A DNA stretch of 32,622 nucleotides, from positions 1-32,622 of the IMG/VR virus record IMGVR_UViG_3300031539_004785, one strand, 5' to 3'. The notes under the pieces are model-generated. The model had not been told where the DNA came from. It saw only the letters and a list, made by a program, of their open reading frames with translations, and did no database searches. This DNA comes from a virus. This document shows positions 31,104-32,622 of the stretch, one piece after another. How positions within the stretch are numbered: position 1 is the first letter of the stretch; the number at the start of each line of letters is the position of its first letter. The translations under genes were made by a program, and so were the position numbers.

Positions 31104-32622
31104 TGGCGTATTGGAGGTGGCCAGGATCGAAACCGTGGGTGCAGACCACCGTGGGGATGACGCAGACCGCCGACTGGGAGGAGGGTAGTGCCGCGGGTCT
31201 CTTGAAGTTCGACGACGGGACGATCTGGTGCTGGAACAGCGAGATGGCGCATCCGGCCTATGACTATTGGGGGTATTGGCCCGTCATCAATGAGTTGGCC
31301 CCGGGGTCGAAGGCGTGGGAGCAGATCACTCCAGACTATTGGAACGATATGGACACGGTCAACAATCTTCCTATCTATGGTGCAAGTGGGTTGTTGATTG
31401 ACGGCGAGCAACTTTTGCATGACCATTGGTATGTTGCTCATGATGGTGGGGATAAGTCATTTTGGGTGAGTGCTGGCAGTGTATGGAATGTTGATGCAGA
31501 TTTGGTTTGCTTCATTGTGAGTAAGGAAAATCGTTCTTGGGACATGAAGACTATATATATTGATAGTAGTAGTAGCTGGTCACAATGGATCGAGTCACTT
31601 CCGTTCCTCTATGGCGGATATCTATGGTTCTTCACGCACAGCCGTACCCTTGAGGGGTCAACATATCATTTTGTTACACTCTTACATCGTATGGACGTGG
31701 AGTCGCCATACAGCGAGATTATTGCAAAGACGTGGGACTATATGCAGCCATACACGGTTGGCTTGTATCCCGATAGGTCCCAATTTGATATCAATCCCGT
31801 TACCGGACGGATGTATTGGTTCGACTCTGAATTTCCTGACGTAGATGGCGATGCTGGGGTTGGTGTTGATGATGAGGGGTATGCCTACTGGATGATTGCA
31901 GCCAATCAATACCAGCGCGAGGATTATGATCCGCCGGTACCTGCTGCTGGTGCAGCCGGTTTGTGGCGCATGAAGCTTCCTGACGGAGAATGGGAGCTGC
32001 TGTACTATTGGCAGCAGCCAAAGAACTGGATTCGTGGACAGTCGTGGAGCTACAACCTTCCGGGCGGTGGTTCCAACGACCGATGGCACGGTCCGCTACC
32101 GATAGGCATAGGGTTTGTGCCCAACTGGTGGGGGGCGAAGCTCGGCATTCGCGATGGGTGGCTCTATTTTCTCAATAACACATACCCGTTTGCCATGCTT
32201 TCTTTCGGGTGGACGGGCGGACACACGTGGTGCCGCATCAGGCTGTCTGACCTTGCGAATGGGCCGGTCGAACACGATCCAGAGGACCCCATCTTTGAGG
32301 TACTGTCTATGACGACCGGGGGAGAAGACAGCTTCTACAACTGGGACGACACTGAGTATTGGGGCGGGCGATATAAGAGTCACGGCGGGTATGGGTGGCG
32401 TGACGGACTCAACTCGATTCACGCGTTCGTAGAGAACCTGTGGTACTTCGATGACGACGGAAGCATCGTCTATCTCCACCATGAATACCCGAACTGGTAC
32501 GCACAGCCGAACGACTACTACCCGCCGTACATCATGTCGCGCCTCTCCCCCCCGCAGAACCTCCCGATCACGTTCAACCTCGTCTTCGAGGGCAGCGAAC
32601 TGAAAGGCTACGGGCACGTACG
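31103..32622 (+). CDS. Trp-rich, possibly beta-propeller tail protein, 3' end outside window
   Basis: ATG 31103 overlaps the previous stop by one base, with GGGAGGGG upstream, and the frame is open to the right edge (506 codons, no stop). It starts MAYWRWPGSKPW and has about 36 Trp. Repeated strand pairs such as 'FDDGTIWCWN', 'QFDINPVTGRMYWFDSE', 'GVDDEGYAYWMIA', 'GIRDGWLYFLNN' and 'DDGSIVYLHHEYP' have the D-x-x-G-x-(I/L)-Y-W pattern of beta-propeller blades. I infer a receptor-binding or tail-fibre role. A stretch from about 31400 to 31900 is clearly AT-richer than the rest (one 60-base line at 31501-31560 is 33 percent GC), which suggests a swapped segment. No catalytic motif is seen in the visible part. 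Confidence 0.7.
   Translation, partial: MAYWRWPGSKPWVQTTVGMTQTADWEEGSAAGLLKFDDGTIWCWNSEMAHPAYDYWGYWPVINELAPGSKAWEQITPDYWNDMDTVNNLPIYGASGLLIDGEQLLHDHWYVAHDGGDKSFWVSAGSVWNVDADLVCFIVSKENRSWDMKTIYIDSSSSWSQWIESLPFLYGGYLWFFTHSRTLEGSTYHFVTLLHRMDVESPYSEIIAKTWDYMQPYTVGLYPDRSQFDINPVTGRMYWFDSEFPDVDGDAGVGVDDEGYAYWMIAANQYQREDYDPPVPAAGAAGLWRMKLPDGEWELLYYWQQPKNWIRGQSWSYNLPGGGSNDRWHGPLPIGIGFVPNWWGAKLGIRDGWLYFLNNTYPFAMLSFGWTGGHTWCRIRLSDLANGPVEHDPEDPIFEVLSMTTGGEDSFYNWDDTEYWGGRYKSHGGYGWRDGLNSIHAFVENLWYFDDDGSIVYLHHEYPNWYAQPNDYYPPYIMSRLSPPQNLPITFNLVFEGSELKGYGHV

Noticed and set aside
1-32622. Integrase, attachment site, CRISPR array, insertion sequence, or holin/endolysin cassette.
   Set aside because: No matching open frames or repeat patterns were found. 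The single membrane-helix protein at 2390 lacks an adjacent endolysin, and the M15 domain is part of the tail hub.

Overview
The window is part of a tailed double-stranded DNA phage of siphovirus type (Caudoviricetes, long non-contractile tail). All supported genes lie on the + strand, are tightly packed, and are mostly joined by ATGA, GTGA or TGATG overlaps. The high GC content, strong G/C preference at third codon positions, extended AGGAGG ribosome sites, frequent GTG/TTG starts and gene families familiar from actinobacteriophages suggest an actinobacterial host. That host call is inferred from composition and family resemblance. I see no integrase, attachment site, tRNA, CRISPR array or insertion sequence. 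No stretch longer than 300 bases lacks a gene.

Layout. (1) 1-1601: the end of a virion module, with a repeat-built surface or fibre-like protein cut by the left edge, a small beta-rich protein and an unknown protein. (2) 1602-1729: a UUCG-loop terminator, then a good sigma-70-type promoter whose -10 lies inside an inverted repeat. (3) 1730-8537: an accessory block with small unknown proteins, a one-helix membrane protein, an RmlC-type sugar epimerase, a compositionally odd 190-base insert, a methyltransferase, a LexA-like winged-helix protein, two further DNA-binding-like proteins, three small zinc-binding proteins and three GT-A-type glycosyltransferases. (4) 8554-18341: packaging and head genes (small-terminase-position protein, large terminase, portal, maturation protease, scaffold, decoration-like protein, major capsid protein, connectors, tail terminator). 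(5) 18404-32622: tail genes (tail tube, tail assembly chaperones made by a -1 frameshift at A AAA AAC, a 1778-residue tape measure, a distal-tail-like protein, a hub or minor tail protein carrying a discoidin-like domain and an M15 peptidase domain, then two tryptophan-rich tail proteins, the second cut by the right edge).

How it fits together. The epimerase, methyltransferase and three glycosyltransferases look like a small sugar-modification cassette placed just upstream of the late genes. Their target could be virion proteins, phage DNA or host surface sugars, and the sequence does not decide. Late transcription appears to be segmented: hairpins follow the capsid and tail-tube genes, and each is followed by a -10-like hexamer and a nearly identical ribosome-binding leader. 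The most distinctive points are the matching operator-like repeats at 1693 and 3975 next to a LexA-like protein, the sugar cassette, the discoidin/M15 hub protein, the repeated terminator-promoter-leader module, and the tryptophan-rich distal tail proteins with an AT-rich patch.
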